DNA of 57,641 nt from Candidatus Saccharimonadota bacterium. Lineage in GTDB: Bacteria > Patescibacteriota > Saccharimonadia > Saccharimonadales > Saccharimonadaceae. The notes under the pieces were generated by a model. That model was not told the DNA's origin, ran no database searches, and saw only the letters and a program-made list of their open reading frames with translations. Shown here one piece after another: positions 34,300-42,663 of the stretch (the stretch's first letter is position 1; each line of letters opens with the position of its first letter). A program made the translations under genes and the position numbers. The stretch is from the NCBI GenBank assembly GCA_030645815.1, contig JAUSMW010000030.1, positions 1-57,641 on the forward strand, read 5' to 3'.

Positions 34300-34395
34300 A
34301 ACTCACAAATAACCAAAGCGAAGCTTCTCGTTTCCCGAGGAGCATATTCACATTGCCCTGGTGAATGTGCGAGCTAAACGTGGTTTTTGTGAGTT
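34300..34395 (+). ncRNA. Three-stem RNA element, copy B
   Basis: Outer stem 34300-34315 with 34381-34395 (15 bp, one bulged T), hairpin 1 (34323-34330 with 34336-34343, 8 bp including U.G, loop TTTCC) and hairpin 2 (34342-34351 with 34361-34370, 10 bp including U.G, loop ATTGCCCTG). Topology and the unpaired sequences match copy A at 17.6 kb, while the stems carry compensatory changes. The U.G pairs would be A.C mismatches on the other strand, so plus is the sense strand. It lies downstream of rpmA and facing a convergent gene, so it could be a processed 3' RNA or a terminator-like element. Confidence 0.6.
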
Positions 34396-34453
34396 AGCTT
34401 CGAAAACCACAAAAAGGTTTAAAGTTTTATTTCTAAAAAGTATTATAAAAATA

Positions 34454-34891
34454 TTATGCAGTTGGCTCGGTTGGAGCAGGTGTTTCCGCAGCGGGAGCTG
34501 TATCTGATGTAGCTATACCTAGGTGGTGCTTTACACGCTCAACAACGTCACCTATGACAACTTGTGACTTGACTAGGTATTCGTCGGCGCCGAGGTCTTT
34601 GGCGCGCTCTTTGTCCTTGTCCTGAGACAAAGCAGTCAGCATGATGACACGTATATTCGTAGTTTCAGGTGTGTTACGTAGTATATCCAGGACATCAAAG
34701 CCACTAATCTTTGGCATCATAGCATCTAGTAGTACTAGGTCTGGTTTTTCTTTTACAGCGCTCGATAGTGCTGCTTCACCGTTATTAACTTCTACAACCG
34801 TAAAACCTTCTAGCTCTAGCCGGCCTCGATATACAGCTGCCAAGTTAGTGTCGTCTTCGACTAATAGAATTTTCTTCTTTGGTGGTTCCAT
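34454..34891 (-). CDS. Response regulator receiver protein with Ala/Pro tail
   Basis: 145 aa. A single receiver domain: LLVEDDTN (acidic pair), LVLLDAMMPKISGFDVLD (phospho-Asp about 55), VIMLTALS (Thr) and YLVKSQ (Lys). The last ~20 residues are a low-complexity tail of Ala, Pro, Thr and Glu. No DNA-binding output. AGGA lies ten bases before the ATG, and the gene directly follows the S41 protease gene. Confidence 0.85.
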   Translation of the reverse strand: MEPPKKKILLVEDDTNLAAVYRGRLELEGFTVVEVNNGEAALSSAVKEKPDLVLLDAMMPKISGFDVLDILRNTPETTNIRVIMLTALSQDKDKERAKDLGADEYLVKSQVVIGDVVERVKHHLGIATSDTAPAAETPAPTEPTA

Positions 34892-34910
34892 ATGATTTAT
34901 CCTAACATAA

Positions 34911-36077
34911 CTATTTTATGATATCCAGTGCCTTGTTGAGCTGCGTATCGTTGTCTTTATCATCATTTTTACCAGCAACAACTATAACGTCAGGTGTGAT
35001 ACCTTTTTTGCCAATATTCTTGCCGTTTGGTGTGTACCACCTGGCGACCGTAACTTTGAGCTGTGCACCGTTTCTCAAATCAACAACTGTTTGTACAGAG
35101 CCTTTACCAAAGCTCTGTACGCCAACTACCTTGGCAGCGTTATTATCTTGCAAAGCGCCTGCCAATATTTCACTAGCACTGGCGCTACCTTCATCAACTA
35201 GTACAACTGTAGGCTTGCCTTTTAGTATGTTATCGCCGCTTGCCTTGTGTGTCTGTGTCACTTGACCACCAGTACGCTCAGTCACAACAATCTGACCATC
35301 ATTCAACCATATACTAGCGATTTCTTGGGCTGATTCTAAATAACCACCGCCATTACCGCGGAGGTCAACAACAATTCCTTTTTTGTCTTGGAACTTTTCG
35401 GCGGCCTTTCTGGCTAGACTAGCCGTGTCATCACCAAAGCGTGAGATACGGATAATACCTATGTCACCTTTTTCTTCTGTTTTGACACTTGGGTCAGTTA
35501 TGCTGTCACGTGTGATGTCAAAATCGATTATCTGATCGTCGCGGCTCACTGTTAGTTTGACGGTCGTTCCCTTTTCACCCCTGATTTTCGATACAATTTT
35601 ATCGACAGACCAACCTGTTGTTGCCTCACCGTTCACTTTGGTGATGATATCGTTAGCTAATAGCCCTGCCTTTTGGGCTGGATTGTTATCAAGAGTAGTT
35701 ATAACTACCAAATTGCCATCCTTTTTGCCTATTTCTGCACCTATACCACTAAACTTGCCACCCAAATCTTTGGCAAATTCCGAGGCCTCTTTTTTGTTGA
35801 AAAATACCGTGTATGGGTCACCTGCTGCCTCAACCATGCCGCGGCTAGCACCTTCAATCAGTTTTTGATCATCTAACTTGCCATCATAGTTTGATTTTAA
35901 TGCTTTGTAGGTTTCCTTTAAGGGAGTTAGGCTGGTATCAGACAAATAAAAGTCATTAACACGCGTACCAGCTAAAAATCCAATCAACAAAGTCACAACT
36001 AAACTAGCAGAAAGTGTAAAATATGACACACCTTTACGTTTAATACCCTCTGTTTTTTTGTCAGTTTTTTTAAACAT
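34911..36077 (-). CDS. C-terminal processing peptidase (S41 family)
   Basis: 388 aa. One N-terminal membrane anchor (about 20-41), a PDZ domain (about 105-180, KFSGIGAEIGKKDGNLVVI and NGEATTGWSVDKIVSKIRG), and the S41 catalytic core with the nucleophile Ser in VDEGSASASEILAGAL and the general-base Lys in VQSFGKGSVQ. CTPs trim the C-termini of exported proteins. SD GGGGAG is five bases before the ATG. The neighbouring PcsB-like hydrolase could be a substrate, by inference only. Confidence 0.92.
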   Translation of the reverse strand: MFKKTDKKTEGIKRKGVSYFTLSASLVVTLLIGFLAGTRVNDFYLSDTSLTPLKETYKALKSNYDGKLDDQKLIEGASRGMVEAAGDPYTVFFNKKEASEFAKDLGGKFSGIGAEIGKKDGNLVVITTLDNNPAQKAGLLANDIITKVNGEATTGWSVDKIVSKIRGEKGTTVKLTVSRDDQIIDFDITRDSITDPSVKTEEKGDIGIIRISRFGDDTASLARKAAEKFQDKKGIVVDLRGNGGGYLESAQEIASIWLNDGQIVVTERTGGQVTQTHKASGDNILKGKPTVVLVDEGSASASEILAGALQDNNAAKVVGVQSFGKGSVQTVVDLRNGAQLKVTVARWYTPNGKNIGKKGITPDVIVVAGKNDDKDNDTQLNKALDIIK

Positions 36078-36129
36078 TAACTCCCCTAAAGATTACTGTT
36101 AACCATCATAACATGAACGTTATAAAGTG

Positions 36130-37266
36130 TTATCCACCAAAGTAGATGTAGGTGTCAAACGCGCTCGCAGATACCGTCATTTCCGAGTATTCACCGCGGA
36201 CGCCCCAGTTGTACTGGCTGACACGAATTGTTCCGCCATTAACTGATTCTACCCAGGCCACGTGGCCATAGTAACCGCCACTCATCACAGCGACTGAACC
36301 GACACGAGGAGTACTGCCTGTCGCTATACCAGCTCGACGTGCGTTGCCAGGCCACTGGTTAGCGTTTCCGCTACCACCCCAGTAAGGCATATAACCATAG
36401 GCTTGTTGAACTTTCCATGCAGTATAACTCACACATTCGCGGTTATACATTCCCCACGGGTCGACGACTGTGTCTTGTCCCGCATTTGCTAGATAACTAG
36501 GATAACCACCTCTGCCTGGGTCCCCTGCTGTTACACTACCACCACCAGATGAACGTAGACGTGAACTGTTAGCTGCAGCCTGTTGAGCACGCAAGCTATT
36601 GATTTGACTGTTTTGTTGACCGATTAAACCTTGGAAAGCTGCTTCGTTATTTTGTGTCTGCGCCAATATATTGGCCTGTTCAGCTTGTTTTGCAGCGAGC
36701 GCTGACTTTTGAGCTTGCTGGTCGTCTAGAACTTTCTTAGCTTCGTCACGTTTTTGCTCTAGTTGAATTTTGAGCTTTTTAATCTGATTTATAGATGTTT
36801 CAACCCGCTCACGAATAGTATTGCGGTATTCTTGTTGGTCTAGGTAATCACCAATGTTTTTGCTGCTGGCAATCATTTCAATTGGAGATGTTTTGTCGTT
36901 TACATACAAATCAGTCAGAGTTTCCTTTAGGACACTCTTGTTGCGAGCAATTTTGTCTTCGGTATCTTTGATTTGAGCCACTAGCTGGTCGTATTTTGCC
37001 TGCGACAAGTTTATTTGAGCTTGTATAGTATTTTGCTGAGCCTGTAGTTCGTTAACCGTGTTTTGTAAGGTGTCAGCTTGTGCACCTAATTTTGATGCCT
37101 CGGCTTGATAACCGCTAATTTGGCTCTTTAGCGCATTAATCTGATCGTCGTATCTATCTGCAAACACCGGTGTTACGCTAGAAAAAGTTATAGCAACAGC
37201 ACTCGCAACTATCATAGAAGAAGTCGCAAATCGCTTTATGACCGGTGTGGTGGACCGTAGTTTCAT
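36130..37266 (-). CDS. Coiled-coil/CHAP peptidoglycan hydrolase, PcsB-like
   Basis: 378 aa from ATG 37266; the GTG at 37284 lies upstream of the -10 box. A signal peptide (about 1-35) is followed by a long coiled coil (about 40-215), a serine/glycine linker and a C-terminal CHAP domain with the catalytic Cys in NRECVSYTAW and His in GHVAWVESV. In streptococci the same architecture (PcsB) is activated by FtsEX, and ftsX and ftsE lie directly upstream here, so it is probably the FtsEX-controlled cell-separation hydrolase. TTGACG-17-TAGATT ends eight bases before the ATG. Confidence 0.88.
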   Translation of the reverse strand: MKLRSTTPVIKRFATSSMIVASAVAITFSSVTPVFADRYDDQINALKSQISGYQAEASKLGAQADTLQNTVNELQAQQNTIQAQINLSQAKYDQLVAQIKDTEDKIARNKSVLKETLTDLYVNDKTSPIEMIASSKNIGDYLDQQEYRNTIRERVETSINQIKKLKIQLEQKRDEAKKVLDDQQAQKSALAAKQAEQANILAQTQNNEAAFQGLIGQQNSQINSLRAQQAAANSSRLRSSGGGSVTAGDPGRGGYPSYLANAGQDTVVDPWGMYNRECVSYTAWKVQQAYGYMPYWGGSGNANQWPGNARRAGIATGSTPRVGSVAVMSGGYYGHVAWVESVNGGTIRVSQYNWGVRGEYSEMTVSASAFDTYIYFGG

Positions 37267-37327
37267 ATGTCTCCAATCTAGCACATATTAGCATAAGCGT
37301 CAACACTTATGCACCTCTGATGCGCTG

Positions 37328-38329
37328 TTAGTTTATTTTCAAATGCCGATTTACTGCAAAAAACGATGAAGCTAAGCCAATCAGTGCCCCGATAAATATC
37401 AGGCCAATTATGATGAATGGCGAAGCCGTTATAACAAAATCATAGGTGTTATCTACCAAAATACCGTAGTCGTGTAGTTTTGACTGCAAACTAACTAGAC
37501 CTAACAAACCGAATATAAAGGCAAAGATAGCCGCGAAAAAGCCGTACATCATAGACTCGACAATGAACGGACCCTGGATAAAGCTCTTTTCCGCACCTAT
37601 TAGTTTCATCATTTCGATTTCTTCCTTGCGGTTAAATATAGCCATGCGGATTGTGTTAAAGATTATCAAAATTGAAATACCTATAAAGATTGCACTAGCC
37701 GCTAAACCAGCTCTCTCGGCAAAGTACACTCCCCGGCCAATATTTTCGATTGCTTCGCGCTTTGGGCCAGCATATGACGGCTTGTGTTCAGTATCAATTG
37801 ATTCTTGGAATAGTTTGTCATTGCTGACTAGTTTTTCAATCTCATCCATATTGTTGAGGTCGGTTGGTACAACCCTCAAGGCACCAGGTAAAAAGCCATC
37901 TTTATATTCACCTATGAAATCTAGGGTTTGCTGTGACGGATTGTCACTATTGATTAGCTTGTCCTTGGCTTCGTCAGGTGTAATATATGTGACAGCCGAT
38001 ACTTGGTCTAATTTTTCTAGTTTTGTCGTTAATTTGTCGACTGTCGATTGTTTGGTGTCTTTTTCTAGATATATCGATATATCGACTTTTTGTCGCAAAT
38101 CATTAACTGTGTCGAGTAGTACACTACGAGCTACAAGTGTAGAAAAAATCACTAGCAACGTGATAGTCATGACAATTGTTGCAGCAATTGTGAGCCAAGC
38201 GTTACGCGAAAAGTTGTTGACACCATAACGACACATTCGTATGAATGTAATATACCGTCGGCGAAGTTGTTTTTTGCGACGTAGCTCGGCCGAAGTTTTG
38301 TTGTTAGCGCTAGTAGATTTTTTGGTCAT
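37328..38329 (-). CDS. ftsX: Cell division ABC transporter permease FtsX
   Basis: 333 aa with four membrane segments (about 40-62, 205-230, 255-280, 300-325) and a large external loop between the first two, the FtsX layout. FNTIRMAIFNRKEEIEMMKLIGA is the conserved FtsX segment before the third membrane helix. A lysine-rich N-terminus is present. The start overlaps the ftsE stop (ATGA). FtsX passes ATP-driven movement of FtsE to an external hydrolase, here likely the CHAP protein. Confidence 0.93.
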   Translation of the reverse strand: MTKKSTSANNKTSAELRRKKQLRRRYITFIRMCRYGVNNFSRNAWLTIAATIVMTITLLVIFSTLVARSVLLDTVNDLRQKVDISIYLEKDTKQSTVDKLTTKLEKLDQVSAVTYITPDEAKDKLINSDNPSQQTLDFIGEYKDGFLPGALRVVPTDLNNMDEIEKLVSNDKLFQESIDTEHKPSYAGPKREAIENIGRGVYFAERAGLAASAIFIGISILIIFNTIRMAIFNRKEEIEMMKLIGAEKSFIQGPFIVESMMYGFFAAIFAFIFGLLGLVSLQSKLHDYGILVDNTYDFVITASPFIIIGLIFIGALIGLASSFFAVNRHLKIN

Positions 38330-39012
38330 TGTCGGTAACTCCCGCTGACTTGGTCGCTAGTCACCTTGCCGCCATCAATAGTAATAACTCGGCGCTTTAG
38401 CTTGTTCACAATTTCAGCGTTGTGCGTTGTTAGCAATACTGTTGTGCCAAAACGGTTAATTTTCTCGAGCAGTTTTATAATCTCCCAGCTGTGTCGTGGG
38501 TCGAGGTTTCCTGTTGGTTCGTCAGCAATCAAGATTTTTGGCTGACGGACAACCGCACGAGCAATCGCCACACGCTGCTGTTCACCACCACTGAGTTGTC
38601 GTGGAAATTGTTTTTCTTTGCCCTCTAGCCCAACTAGTTTGATGACTTTTGGTACTGTAGATTTAATTTCGCGGTTAGTCATACCGGCAATTTCTAGAGC
38701 AAAGGCAATGTTTTCAAACACAGTTCTCTGTGGCAATAGTTTGAAATCCTGAAAGACCACGCCAATCTTGCGGCGCAATAGTGGAATTTGGTTAGGCTTT
38801 AGGCCATCATAGTCGATACCACCGACAACAATCTTGCCACTAGTTGGTTTTTCTTCACACGTTAATAGTTTGAGCAGTGTTGATTTACCTGCCCCACTGG
38901 TGCCCACTAAAATAGCAAACTCGCGGGGTTCGATATGTAACGTTACCCTATTGAGCGCTGGTTTAGTGTCTTTAACACCGTAGTTTTTCGTGACCCTATC
39001 TAACAAAATCAT
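38326..39012 (-). CDS. ftsE: Cell division ATP-binding protein FtsE
   Basis: 228 aa ABC ATPase: Walker A GTSGAGKSTLLKLL, Q-loop VFQDFKLLPQRTVFENIAFALE, signature LSGGEQQRV, Walker B ILIADEPTGNLD and switch His in TTHNAEIV. VTKNYGV at the N-terminus and ROTV-like PQRTV fit FtsE. TTGATG-16-TATAAT (39022-39027) ends nine bases before the ATG, so the ftsEX mRNA starts essentially at the start codon. Confidence 0.94.
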   Translation of the reverse strand: MILLDRVTKNYGVKDTKPALNRVTLHIEPREFAILVGTSGAGKSTLLKLLTCEEKPTSGKIVVGGIDYDGLKPNQIPLLRRKIGVVFQDFKLLPQRTVFENIAFALEIAGMTNREIKSTVPKVIKLVGLEGKEKQFPRQLSGGEQQRVAIARAVVRQPKILIADEPTGNLDPRHSWEIIKLLEKINRFGTTVLLTTHNAEIVNKLKRRVITIDGGKVTSDQVSGSYRQ

Positions 39013-39056
39013 GTATATACTATTATACCTGACATTGGTGTCACATCAAATCGAGC

Positions 39057-39626
39057 TTATGATTTATTAGAATGTTGATTTAGCACTCTATGAGTTAACG
39101 CCAAGGCGTTGTTTAGACTATGACCATAAATAGCATGGCCCAACCCCCTGTCTTTATTAGTTCGAGTAAACTGTCTACCAGAAATATAAGGTAGTACTGG
39201 TAATGCATGGTCTCTTCGACTTATTTTAAAATTAGGGCTAATCGACTTATCTTCATTTCTCATAAAAAGTCCTGAATGTGCTAATGCGAAAAGTAAATCT
39301 GCAGATTCTGTAACTGTTTTTGCAATTCTAGGATGTCTCCTTTTTTCAAGAAAACTTGACGCTGCATGTGGAATTGCACGAAAAATAACTTCTTCTTTAA
39401 CCGGCGCTTTAACCGTAATTAAAAATGCCGCATCAGTTAATGAGCGTTTTACAACTTTTGCAACATTAGGATTCGCGTTGCTCAGATTTATATTGAGGTT
39501 CCTATTACCAGCTCGACCTATCGCATACTTTACGGCATAGAAACCAGCCGTTTCTGCAGTAGTTGCTAGTATAGGATGTTTTTCGGCCCAGTTCTCATAT
39601 CGAACGATTGGGTTTTCTTTAGACAT
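39057..39626 (-). CDS. CPBP (CAAX/Abi)-like protein without clear membrane helices
   Basis: 189 aa. The three motifs of CPBP glutamic proteases are visible: EEVIFR (EExxxR), FALAH (FxxxH) and HSLNN (HxxxN). Yet the sequence is unusually polar for this membrane family; only moderately hydrophobic stretches are present (around 20-40, 60-75 and 105-120). It could be a small or degenerate CPBP protein or one that is soluble. TATAAT (39634-39639, with TGC) ends seven bases before the ATG. Confidence 0.6.
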   Translation of the reverse strand: MSKENPIVRYENWAEKHPILATTAETAGFYAVKYAIGRAGNRNLNINLSNANPNVAKVVKRSLTDAAFLITVKAPVKEEVIFRAIPHAASSFLEKRRHPRIAKTVTESADLLFALAHSGLFMRNEDKSISPNFKISRRDHALPVLPYISGRQFTRTNKDRGLGHAIYGHSLNNALALTHRVLNQHSNKS

Positions 39627-39664
39627 ATTGCATATTATAGCATATTTTTAACTATTATACAATA

Positions 39665-40255
39665 TTATAACTTGGCGGGGTCTGGTAGTGCGATTGCACA
39701 TAGGCTATTGCCCGATGTTGTTTCAGTATATTTAGAGCTAGGTGATGTAGAGGAAAATCCTGTCCATGGGCCGCTAAGTAGTCCTGGTAATGAACATTTA
39801 CCTACTCCCTTTAATATATATGAGATGTAATAGTAGTGCGGCTGACCATCAATCGTTTTCGATGCGTCATACATATAGCCACCGCCTGCTCTAGTTCCAT
39901 AGTATGTAAGTTGTTGTGTATTTGGCTGTGGCATAGGGTTCGCATTCCCCATATAAGGACGAATCGCGTTGTTAAAAGCCGAATTTGTAGCGCCCGGCCA
40001 GCAGCTACTGTAACTAGGTTCACCAAAACATGCGTTGGTGGTTGCTGGATACGACCCTTTATCTGTCGCATACTGAATGAGCGCTTTTCGATATGCAGTA
40101 ACTGCAGATTCTGTCTGTTGGTTATTCGCTCTCTCTATTATGCCGTTATATCCAACAACGACTAAAGCAGCTAAAATACCAATAATAACAATCACTATCA
40201 ATAGCTCTACGATAGTAAACCCGCGGCTGTTTGAAAAAGTGCCCACTTTTTGCAT
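39665..40255 (-). CDS. Type IV pilin-like prepilin
   Basis: 196 aa. Short leader MQKVGTFSNSRG then FTIVELLIVIVIIGILAALV (G/F cleavage, Glu5) and VGYNGIIERANNQQTESAVTAYRKALIQYATDKGSYP, almost identical in its first 60 residues to the next gene. The C-terminal domain differs and holds paired Cys. TATAAT (40262-40267) ends six bases before the ATG, so it has its own leaderless promoter although the neighbouring pilin gene ends 17 bases upstream. Confidence 0.88.
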   Translation of the reverse strand: MQKVGTFSNSRGFTIVELLIVIVIIGILAALVVVGYNGIIERANNQQTESAVTAYRKALIQYATDKGSYPATTNACFGEPSYSSCWPGATNSAFNNAIRPYMGNANPMPQPNTQQLTYYGTRAGGGYMYDASKTIDGQPHYYYISYILKGVGKCSLPGLLSGPWTGFSSTSPSSKYTETTSGNSLCAIALPDPAKL

Positions 40256-40272
40256 AATTCAATTATACAACA

Positions 40273-40878
40273 TTAAAGCTTTGTTGGGTCTGGTAGCGCT
40301 AAAATGCAAAAAGTCATATTGGCACCATCGTCAGAAGACCTACCGTTTGTTGGCGCTGTTGTTGACATAACAGGCCATGCGGTCATTGATAATATACCTG
40401 AAATATTACAGCGAACTTTACCCTTCAAGTTATATGCAAGATAGTACGGATACGCCACACCGTCGAGTGTTGCGGATGGATTGTAATAAAATCCTCCTCC
40501 AACCCTGTCAGCACCCCAAGTATTCGGTAAACTCTGAAGACTCGCTGCTGGCAATGGGTTCTGATTACCAAGGTATGGCCGTAGGGCATTATTGAGTGTT
40601 GTACTAGCAGATGAAGTTGGCCAACAGCCCGTTACATTAGTTTCGTTAAAGCAAGCATTGCTAGAAATCGGATATGAACCACGATCCGTTGCATACTGAA
40701 TCATAGCTTTGCGCCAAGCACCCATTGCAGACTCTGTTTGCGTATTGTTAGCCCTATCTGTTATACCGTTATATGCCACAATCACGAGCGCAGCTAAAAT
40801 ACCTATAATAACAATGACAATTAGTAGCTCTACGATTGTAAATCCGCGACTGTTGGAAAAGTTGCCCACTTTTTGCAT
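40273..40878 (-). CDS. Type IV pilin-like prepilin (tandem paralogue)
   Basis: 201 aa with leader MQKVGNFSNSRG, cleavage G/F, Glu5 and the same N-terminal helix as its neighbour; the globular domain has diverged. Shared segments include YATDRGSYPISSNACF and NALRPYLGNQNPLP. The pair is a tandem duplication. TATAAT (40885-40890) overlaps the end of prfB and lies six bases before the ATG. Confidence 0.88.
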   Translation of the reverse strand: MQKVGNFSNSRGFTIVELLIVIVIIGILAALVIVAYNGITDRANNTQTESAMGAWRKAMIQYATDRGSYPISSNACFNETNVTGCWPTSSASTTLNNALRPYLGNQNPLPAASLQSLPNTWGADRVGGGFYYNPSATLDGVAYPYYLAYNLKGKVRCNISGILSMTAWPVMSTTAPTNGRSSDDGANMTFCILALPDPTKL

Positions 40879-40885
40879 ATTTTAA

Positions 40886-41965
40886 TTATACAATATTTGC
40901 TTCTAGGTAAGCAGTTATAAAGCCATCGATGTTGCCATCCAAAACTTTTGAAGCATCAGATTCTTCATATTTCGTCCTAGTGTCTTTGACGATTGTATAC
41001 GGATGCAACACGTAATTACGGATTTGTGAACCCCAGTTAGCCGATTCACCTGCTTGTAAATCAGAAATGCTCTCAGCATGTTGTTCTAGCTGTAATTGTG
41101 CTAGTTTAGACCGCAGAATTTTCATGGCGGTTTCTTTATTTTGCGTTTGTGAGCGTTCGTTCTGAATAGCCACTACAATATTAGTAGGAATGTGTGTCAC
41201 GCGAACTGCACTATCGGTTGTATTCACACTTTGGCCACCATGGCCACCCGCCCGATAGACATCTATTTTCAAATCTTTGTCGTCAATTTTTACGACGTCA
41301 GGTGTATCAATTTGCGGCAATATTTCGACAAGTGCAAAACTAGTTTGACGTAGATTATCACTGTTAAATGGGCTGAGTCGTACTAAACGATGGACACCGT
41401 TCTCGCTACGTAGTTTGCCGTATGCAAATGGGCCCTCGATTTCTATGACACTAGTTTTCACACCAGCTTCCTCGCCGCTACTGCGTTCGACAACCTTTGT
41501 ACTCATACCAGACTTCTCTGCCCAGCGTAGATACATACGTTCTAACATTTCTGTCCAGTCCTGAGCATCCGTACCACCAACACCAGCAGTTAGACGAAGT
41601 ATTGCATTGTGATTGTCGTATTCACCGTTAAATTGCAAATCTTTTTTTAGATTTGAAAATTTATTTTCAATATTTTCAACTTGCTTTTGCAAATCATCCG
41701 TCAGACTTTCGTCGCCTGTTTCTATGAGCTCTGTCGTTTCATCAATTTGTTTCTTTAAGCCTTCCCAGGGCTCAATTTGCTGGTTCAGCTGTGCAAGTTT
41801 TTTGCTTTTTTGCTGCGCTGCGTCGCTATCGCTCCAAGCATCTGGTGCAGCCAGTTCGTCTTGTATCTTTTGGGCATCAGTCTTTTTTTCGGCAATAGCT
41901 AATTTAGCCAGCGCTGCATCAACAGCCTGGCCCAGTTCATCTACACGTTTTTGTAGTGGTTGCAT
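40886..41965 (-). CDS. prfB: Peptide chain release factor 2
   Basis: 359 aa from ATG 41965; a longer reading to 42049 runs into the Clp-N unit hairpin and is not credible. Signatures: the RF2 tripeptide SPF in RLSPFNSDNLRQTSF, and GGQ in RAGGHGGQSVNTTDSAVRVTH. RF2 reads UAA and UGA, so UGA is a stop here. The programmed +1 frameshift found in many prfB genes is absent: the reading frame is continuous. TATACT (41973-41978) ends seven bases before the ATG. Confidence 0.93.
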   Translation of the reverse strand: MQPLQKRVDELGQAVDAALAKLAIAEKKTDAQKIQDELAAPDAWSDSDAAQQKSKKLAQLNQQIEPWEGLKKQIDETTELIETGDESLTDDLQKQVENIENKFSNLKKDLQFNGEYDNHNAILRLTAGVGGTDAQDWTEMLERMYLRWAEKSGMSTKVVERSSGEEAGVKTSVIEIEGPFAYGKLRSENGVHRLVRLSPFNSDNLRQTSFALVEILPQIDTPDVVKIDDKDLKIDVYRAGGHGGQSVNTTDSAVRVTHIPTNIVVAIQNERSQTQNKETAMKILRSKLAQLQLEQHAESISDLQAGESANWGSQIRNYVLHPYTIVKDTRTKYEESDASKVLDGNIDGFITAYLEANIV

Positions 41966-42012
41966 AAGCATCAGTATAACAAATAAACAGATATGAAATT
42001 CGTGGAAGGGTA

Positions 42013-42037
42013 CCCCGAAGCCTTTTGGGCTTCGGGG
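42013..42037 (-). terminator. GC-rich hairpin after Clp-N gene 1
   Basis: CCCCGAAGCC (42013-42022) and GGCTTCGGGG (42028-42037) form a perfect 10-bp stem with a 5-base loop. No T-run follows, so it is either an atypical terminator or an RNA-stabilising element between the inner and outer panhandle arms. Confidence 0.55.
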
Positions 42038-42059
42038 AAATCCTACCAACTACGTCTTT

Positions 42060-42509
42060 TTACTTCAGTTCGCCCCTCATGAAAGCGACGAACTCGACCT
42101 GAGGTTCTGGAGCTCTGAGGCCCTTGAGAATGTTGAGCGCAAGGCTGCCTTCTTCTCGCGTAATGGCGAGCAGCAGGTGCTTGAGCTCAACAAACTCTGA
42201 ACCGTCCTGGTATGCCAGTTCGATCGCACGCACAAGCGTACTCTCATAGCACTCACAGCGCGCAAGGTCGTCTTCGACCCTATCGCTGTGCCCGGTAATG
42301 AGCACAATTCGGCTCATGACCATTTCGGCTGTCACGCGCACGTGCGGAGTCTGGAGCCAAAGCTCCACCGACTCCTCCTCGATGTACGCGAGTACACCGT
42401 ACAGGATGTACTCGGCGCCCATCATTGCGTGATGGCCGTTCGTGAATGCTCTTGTCTCGCCCAATGTGAGCGCGCGAGATGCATCTTCGTCAAGCATAGC
42501 TACTGCCAT
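42060..42509 (-). CDS. Stand-alone Clp N-domain (Clp repeat) protein 1
   Basis: 149 aa from ATG 42509 (SD GAAGGG 11 bases upstream); a longer start at 42551 would translate the leader arm. Two Clp-R-like repeats: about 6-60 (DEDASRALTLGETRAF, GAEYILYGVLA) and 78-140 (YESTLVRAIELAYQ, LKHLLLAITREEGSLA). No AAA+ motor is present. In ClpA/B/C this domain binds substrates and adaptors, so an adaptor or decoy role for a Clp unfoldase is likely. The gene is clearly more G+C-rich than neighbours and lacks their codon preference. Divergent family member, so the domain call is by pattern. Confidence 0.7.
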   Translation of the reverse strand: MAVAMLDEDASRALTLGETRAFTNGHHAMMGAEYILYGVLAYIEEESVELWLQTPHVRVTAEMVMSRIVLITGHSDRVEDDLARCECYESTLVRAIELAYQDGSEFVELKHLLLAITREEGSLALNILKGLRAPEPQVEFVAFMRGELK

Positions 42510-42606
42510 TATTCGCAGGTTTCCCTTCGTTGGTAGGATTAATGAGTCCAAAGGATCTCATATCTATCTATTGTAAAAGTTCATTTTCCCGCCGGAAATT
42601 AGATAA

Positions 42607-42635
42607 ACTATAGCAATAAAGTATTGTTTTGTCAA
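42607..42635 (-). promoter_or_regulatory. Promoter of Clp-N gene 1
   Basis: TTGACA (42630-42635) and TATAGT (42607-42612), 17 bases apart. The -35 overlaps the trailing outer arm of unit 2. A small hairpin TTTCC/GGAAA (42585-42598) lies at the predicted 5' end of the mRNA. Confidence 0.75.
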
Positions 42636-42663
42636 ATAAACAGATATGAAATTCATGGAAATT

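Larger units (their letters stand above)
41981..42572 (-). repeat. Clp-N unit 1: nested inverted repeats around the gene
   Basis: Outer arms 41982-42001 and 42553-42572 pair over 20 nt in minus-strand RNA with three G.U pairs and one mismatch. Inner arms ATCCTACCAAC (42040-42050) and GTTGGTAGGAT (42529-42539) are perfect 11-mers. In the mRNA the 5' inner arm ends one base before the SD GAAGGG and the 3' inner arm begins nine bases after the stop codon. Confidence 0.7.

Noticed and set aside
17590-34395. Copies A and B as integron attC sites
   Set aside because: The outer ends resemble GCTAAC...GTTAGC, but they do not meet the RYYYAAC/GTTRRRY box pattern, the fold has two internal hairpins rather than one, and no integrase or cassette array is present.
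40886-41965. UGA recoding or programmed frameshift in prfB
   Set aside because: The frame is continuous and RF2 motifs are intact; UGA is used as an ordinary stop in several genes (for example rsmH and lysS).
41966-42049. Longer N-terminus for RF2
   Set aside because: It would translate the Clp-N unit 1 hairpin and outer arm and run upstream of a good -10 box; ATG 41965 gives a normal RF2 N-terminus.
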